Shown here one piece after another: positions 6,762 through 9,729 of a stretch of DNA of 9,729 bases. The stretch covers positions 1 to 9,729 of the forward strand of contig QMUK01000046.1 in NCBI GenBank assembly GCA_003660555.1, given 5' to 3'. The position numbers were made by a program, and so were the translations under genes. The notes under the pieces were generated by a model, which worked only from the letters and a program-made list of their open reading frames with translations, had not been told where the DNA came from and did not search any database. Position 1 is the stretch's first letter; every line of letters begins with the position of its first letter. Source of the DNA: Thermococci archaeon. GTDB lineage: Archaea > Hadarchaeota > B88-G9.

Positions 6762-7760
6762 ATGGGTTCCTATCTGCTTAGGTGGTGCGGGGGACGGGAT
6801 TTGAACCCGCGCAGGCCTACGCCACGGGACCCTCAATCCAGCATTTCCTCAAAGCCAGATTTCATCTATTCTCTACGTGAAATCCAGAGGCTAGATGGGC
6901 TAGAGTCTAACTTTAGAGTAAAGAACCTAGGGATAAGATACTCGGAAATAAGAGAAGAGTTCAAGGAGTGGCTGTCCAGGTATTCAGAGGAGTACTCCAA
7001 GGAAATACTCAGATATCTGGATAGATACCTAGGAGATTTCCCCTTGAAAAGCGCAAAAGATCTCTTAAAATTGGTGAATTCAGTCAAATCGGGAAGAAGG
7101 CATCTATGCTATTCCATAAGGGTTCTAGTTAATTTCTTGGAGGAATTCGGTCTAATTGGCAAATCGGATGCAAACCTAATAAGGAGTTTAGTGAAAATAC
7201 CGAAGAGTGGAGTAGACAACTACGTGCCACGTAATGAGGAGGTTCTAGAGGCGTATTCAAAAATAGAAAAAGAGGAAACTAGATTAGTGTTCGAGCTCCT
7301 CATGTTCTCTGGAATGAGAATAGTGGAAGCGTCCGAGCTCCTTAGCAAGTTCGAGAAATCCAAACTAATAGCCTTGGAGGAAATTGGGATATCTAGGTAT
7401 CCCATTTCCCTCCTTAGAGGAACTAAGAGAATCTATTATGCCTATATGCCATTTGAGTTCTCTTTAAAGCTTAGAAGGATCAGAATGAGTCCGAAAGCCA
7501 TAACTAAGAGGCTAATCAGAGTTGGATTGGCTGGGAAGTACCTCAGGAAGTGGAACTACAACTTCCTCATAGAGAGAGGGGTTCCCGAGAGCGTAGCCGA
7601 TTTCATCCAAGGGAGAGCTCCGGTATCGGTGGGTTCGATGCACTACTTGGCCAAAGTCAGACAGGCAGACATCTGGTATTCCAAGGTATCGGGGGAAATG
7701 GTTAGTCTAATTAACAGAAAAAGAGATGGATCCAACAATGAGATTAGTGATACACAATGA
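6762..7760 (+). CDS. SSV-type archaeal tyrosine recombinase, int(C) fragment reading through the tRNA half
   Basis: A 332-codon ORF whose residues 8-27 or so are the tRNA-Leu half read backwards (WCGGRDLNPRRPTPRDPQ). The remainder is a full archaeal phage-type integrase: core-binding helices (about 60-150), then the catalytic domain with R186 (MFSGMRIVEA), K223 (GTKRIYYAY), the KxxR box K259/R262 (KYLRKWNYNF), ADFIQGRAPVSV, H294 and the nucleophile Y306 (DIWYSKV). This layout, with the att site inside the integrase N-terminus, is typical of SSV-type elements, where integration splits int into int(N) and int(C). The first seven codons (6762-6782) are chromosomal flank, so the true N-terminus should be at the other end of the element. 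The ATG at 6762 has no ribosome site. The catalytic domain is undamaged, unlike its neighbours. Likely a trapped int(C); a leaderless, flank-started active product is possible but unproven. Confidence 0.87.
   Translation: MGSYLLRWCGGRDLNPRRPTPRDPQSSISSKPDFIYSLREIQRLDGLESNFRVKNLGIRYSEIREEFKEWLSRYSEEYSKEILRYLDRYLGDFPLKSAKDLLKLVNSVKSGRRHLCYSIRVLVNFLEEFGLIGKSDANLIRSLVKIPKSGVDNYVPRNEEVLEAYSKIEKEETRLVFELLMFSGMRIVEASELLSKFEKSKLIALEEIGISRYPISLLRGTKRIYYAYMPFEFSLKLRRIRMSPKAITKRLIRVGLAGKYLRKWNYNFLIERGVPESVADFIQGRAPVSVGSMHYLAKVRQADIWYSKVSGEMVSLINRKRDGSNNEISDTQ
6783..6837 (-). other. 3' half of a tRNA-Leu gene: attachment site (attL/attR-like) of an integrated element
   Basis: On the minus strand the segment runs from the anticodon loop to CCA. 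It has an anticodon (GAG at 6834-6832), a stem half, a long variable arm (GTGGCGTAGGCCTGC), a T-arm GCGGG-TTCAAAT-CCCGT, the acceptor strand CCCCCGC, discriminator A and an encoded CCA (6785-6783). The long variable arm with A73 fits archaeal tRNA-Leu; a shifted stem would read the anticodon as UGA (Ser), but archaeal tRNA-Ser normally has G73. The 5' half (D-arm and GCGGGGG acceptor strand) is absent: past 6840 the sequence is integrase coding DNA. It is not a working tRNA but the duplicated 3' half left at one end of an integrated genetic element. Confidence 0.85.
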
Positions 7761-8439
7761 TCAGAGAGCTCGACCCATAGCGACCCCATCGTGAATCTAG
7801 AGGTGAGTAAATCTTGGTCTCTCCCAGTTTAGCTTGGAATTGGAGACACCTTAGACCTCACTTACTAGCTAGAAAGAGTCAAGAAGTTCTTCGTTATGGT
7901 ACAAATGACGGGGGCCGAATTCTCTGAATAGTGTATTAACTGACTTAGATATCCGAACAAATGTTATAATCTCGGATCAAGAATCGTTAGGGGGAAGTAA
8001 TAGATGATTTGGATATGAAAATAGAATGACCAGTCTCTCGAAGATTCGGCTCGTCTAATTGCAACCTCTCACTAGGTCCGAGTTTCCCAGATATTTAAGA
8101 GACTGCTCTCTGTAAATACACTCATGGTTCATACCGGAAGAACTTGGGCATCTAATCAATCGTTCCAAATGTAGAGGAGCTTCCCTAGAATAGAGATTGT
8201 CTTGCCCAAGGACTTTTACTTCTACGATTCCCCCTTCTGCTTTTAGACTTCTGCATCGTCTGAGATAAATTACGAATCCTCTTTTGTTCTTTTCAATTAT
8301 TATTAGATTATCGTGAATCACTTCTCTGAATTGGGATTCTGCTGTGAAGCTTCACATAGTGGAGGATCCATCTAGACTAGTAAAGCAATCGCCAACGGAT
8401 ACGTTTGGGAAAGTACTGGCCTGAGAGTGGTAGGGAATA
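7761..8439. other. ORF-poor stretch in the element, no gene recognised
   Basis: About 680 bases between int(C) and the helicase remnant. The longest run is 88 codons on the minus strand (8321-8055; MIHDNLIIIEKNKRGFVIYL at the N-terminus), in a pyrimidine-rich part of the plus strand. It has no ribosome site that I can see and matches no family I know; it may be a fragment of a decayed minus-strand gene or chance. On the plus strand near 7940-8030 a short piece (LTDLDIRTNVIISDQESLG) could belong to the linker of the helicase further right, but this is weak. Stops are frequent in all frames, so I consider the stretch decayed. Confidence 0.4.
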
Positions 8440-9348
8440 GAACGTGCCGATTTACTGGTATGCCATCTGCCTGAATGTGGGAAGTTCCGCATACAAACAA
8501 GAGGGATCAATTGAAGGGGGCACATCCTTTTACTGCCATGGAGATATCAGCAGTTACGCACGTAAGTTCGTCATACCTAGTTTGGTTTTGCGACTTCCAA
8601 GGACTTTAAACCAAAGAAACCTAGAGAACTACGCACGATGCACGAATTCACAATAGGTCATTTTAGGTATAAAGAGCCTGAATAGGTATTCAAAACAGGA
8701 AAACTAAGGGTTAGGTCTCGTATTCCCCAGATGGATAATCGGCAGTGATTCGTAGCGGAGGAGGGTTCTGGATATGTTTCGAATGCGAATGCCCTCCGGA
8801 GCTAAGAACAGATAGACACAAACTCCTATGGAAATGAATGCACTTCTCCTCTAAGGGGTCCATTCCATTTAGGTCATGTTTTCAAGACAGATATTCTCTC
8901 AATTTCCATAGAGAGTGAAACTTATCTCACAGCAACTGACATTAGCTTTTGGTCTCCTTACTCTATGCTATACTTGGGGAGTAAGCCAAGCCCTCGGAAT
9001 AAGGAGAGGAGACCAGACGGGTGCCTCCATCCAAGCGACAGGGGAATGACGCTAGTACTCTTCGACAAGTCTCTAGAGGGGCAGGAGATGCGAAGTATAA
9101 TGAACGAGGAGAATCTGAGGGAAATCCTCAAGGAGACTTTCTCAATAGTCAGTAATTGCACATGTGGGCCAGAGACTAGCTATGGATGTTTGAGGGCTTA
9201 CGACAACCAATTCTGTCATGAATTACTAAGGAGAGGACTAGTCTTGAACTTCCTTGAAAGAGTTCTACCAGAGGAGCTAATTAATCAAGCAAGCGTTACC
9301 CACGAGTTAACACCATCTCAGAGTAGTGTTGACCATAAGAAAAGTTAA
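8440..9348 (+). pseudogene. Decayed C-terminal part of a DUF1998/zinc-cluster superfamily 2 helicase
   Basis: The C-terminal region of the COG1205-like helicases (DEAD/DEAH motor plus metal-binding Cys cluster plus DUF1998) is recovered across frames: ARKFVIPSLVLRLPRTLNQR (about 8560), FECECPPELRTDRHK (8778, frame 3), GNECTSPLRGPFHLGHVFK then TDILSI (8830-8901, frame 1), GVSQALGIRRGDQTG (8978, frame 2), GCLHPSD and LVLFDKS (about 9019-9075, frame 1), and finally CTCGPETSYGCLRAYDNQF then HELLRRGLVLNFLERVL. The family pattern is HlGh.f.TDvL, Gas.alGirr.DldGcL, vlfD..pGGaGh, C.CG.etSCy.CLR.Y.NQ..H.lL.Rg. The GGAGH loop is eroded to LEGQEM. Frame 1 is open from 8806 to 9348, but part of it (about 8970-9018) is out of frame, so the apparent 127-codon gene starting at 8965 is not real. 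The motor domains were not found; before 8560 the assignment weakens. Confidence 0.75.
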
Positions 9349-9382
9349 TCAAAATCAGAAGAAATAGGAGTGAAACACTCGT

Positions 9383-9729
9383 CTACACGAGGGACATCTG
9401 CTGAGAGGGCCCCCTGACTCTTCCATTTTCGACACTTATCTCCGTCCAGTCCCCCTCTCCTTCCACCTCAACGTGAGTTATAAGGAATATCTGGTCGAAG
9501 TATCTAGTCAACACCTTGGACATGAGCCTAAGTATGTTCCTCCTCCTCTCTGAATCCGAGGAGGAAAGTGGCTCATCCAGAAACAGGAATCTCGGGTATC
9601 TCCCCTTTGTTTGTGGAAGCAGAGAAAGTATGAAGGAAATCCTCATGGCTAGGAGGAATTGGTCAATGGTTCCACCGCTGTATATGTCCTTGGGAATGAA
9701 CCTCCCTGCCTCGGAATCGAAGACCTCTA
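9383..9729 (-). CDS. Rad50/SMC-like ATPase, C-terminal ATPase lobe (cut by window edge)
   Basis: The reading frame is open from the right edge to a TAG at 9385-9383, about 115 residues. It contains an ABC signature-like SGGTIDQFLLAMRISFIL, a Walker B plus D-loop FLFLDEPLSSSDSERR with the catalytic Glu after Asp, and an H-loop in IFLITHVEVEG. That order is the C-terminal half of the split nucleotide-binding domain of Rad50, SMC, RecN and related ATPases; the Walker A, coiled coil and zinc hook or hinge would lie to the right. The ATG at 9646 is internal, not the start. The signature is SGGT rather than SGGE. It is convergent with the helicase remnant (34 bp gap, holding a CTCGT-ctac-ACGAG hairpin at 9378-9391). 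A partner nuclease or other function is not visible, so repair, defence and plasmid maintenance all remain possible. The frame is intact in the part seen. Confidence 0.82.
   Translation of the reverse strand, partial: EVFDSEAGRFIPKDIYSGGTIDQFLLAMRISFILSLLPQTKGRYPRFLFLDEPLSSSDSERRRNILRLMSKVLTRYFDQIFLITHVEVEGEGDWTEISVENGRVRGPSQQMSLV

Larger units (their letters stand above)
6783..9729. mobile_element. Integrated SSV-type element, int(C)-side end (other end outside the window)
   Basis: The left border is the tRNA-Leu 3' half at 6783-6837 inside int. From the geometry of SSV-type integration, int(C) marks the end where the chromosome joins on the tRNA 3' side; the element runs rightwards and should end at an intact tRNA-Leu(GAG) gene preceded by int(N). 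Neither occurs before 9729, so at least 2.9 kb belongs to it, unless a later deletion removed part and fused int(C) to unrelated DNA. Cargo seen: a gene-free stretch, a decayed DUF1998 helicase and a Rad50/SMC-like ATPase. The type of element (virus, plasmid) cannot be told from this. Confidence 0.55.

Noticed and set aside
6783-6860. Complete functional tRNA gene
   Set aside because: Only the half from anticodon loop to CCA is present; the D-arm and 5' acceptor strand are missing and the anticodon stem 5' side pairs imperfectly.
8965-9348. Intact small gene of 127 codons
   Set aside because: Its first 18 codons are out of frame relative to the DUF1998 pattern and its frame is open upstream without a start, so it is the tail of a broken helicase gene.
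8440-9348. DrmB of a DISARM defence system
   Set aside because: DUF1998 is shared, but the HLGH..TD and CG.ETS.CLR.Y.NQ..H pattern fits the helicase-linked type better, and no DISARM partner is visible.
9378-9391. CTCGT-ctac-ACGAG hairpin as a terminator between convergent genes
   Set aside because: The stem is only 5 bp and no T-run follows on either strand; it is mentioned only in the ATPase entry.
1-9729. CRISPR array or insertion sequence
   Set aside because: No regularly spaced repeats, no transposase reading frame and no terminal inverted repeats were seen.

Overview
The window looks archaeal and probably comes from a (hyper)thermophile. The evidence is a deoxyhypusine synthase gene (archaea and eukaryotes), an SSV-type archaeal integrase that reads through half a tRNA-Leu gene, TATA-like boxes rather than bacterial -35/-10 boxes, strong GGAGG ribosome sites serving TTG starts, and heavy use of AGA/AGG and ATA codons. 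The species cannot be named from the sequence.

Left part (1-4449). A leftward operon on the minus strand encodes a rubrerythrin-like ferritin-fold protein, a stand-alone rubredoxin and the N-terminus of a flavodiiron protein, chained by 1-nt stop/start overlaps. This is an O2/peroxide-reducing module of an anaerobe. Then come a wrecked sfsA gene (864-1566, +), an intact overlapping pair (GAF-type free methionine sulfoxide reductase followed by a nitroreductase, minus strand), a wrecked cobalt/nickel transporter gene of the CbiM type (about 2560-3366, minus), and an intact deoxyhypusine synthase (3496-4449, +). The two wrecks fill the ORF-poor gaps. They are recognisable only by reading family motifs that jump between all three frames.

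Middle (4480-6780). A long secreted lipoprotein gene made of BNR/Asp-box beta-propeller repeats lies on the minus strand with a TATA-like promoter upstream.

Right part (6783-9729). The 3' half of a tRNA-Leu (minus) is embedded in the 5' end of a tyrosine recombinase ORF (+). This arrangement is the int(C) border of an integrated SSV-type element: chromosome on the left, element extending to the right and past the window. Its cargo here is about 0.7 kb with no convincing gene, a decayed C-terminal part of a zinc-cluster/DUF1998 superfamily 2 helicase (about 8440-9348, +), and the C-terminal ATPase lobe of a Rad50/SMC-like protein (9383 to the edge, minus). A helicase beside an SMC-like ATPase suggests a DNA-processing or defence cargo, but that is inference.

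The most striking feature is gene decay beside well-kept genes. Three unrelated genes (sfsA, cbiM-like, helicase) survive as long, nearly full-length but multiply frameshifted ghosts that have not been deleted. They account for most of the apparently non-coding DNA of the window.
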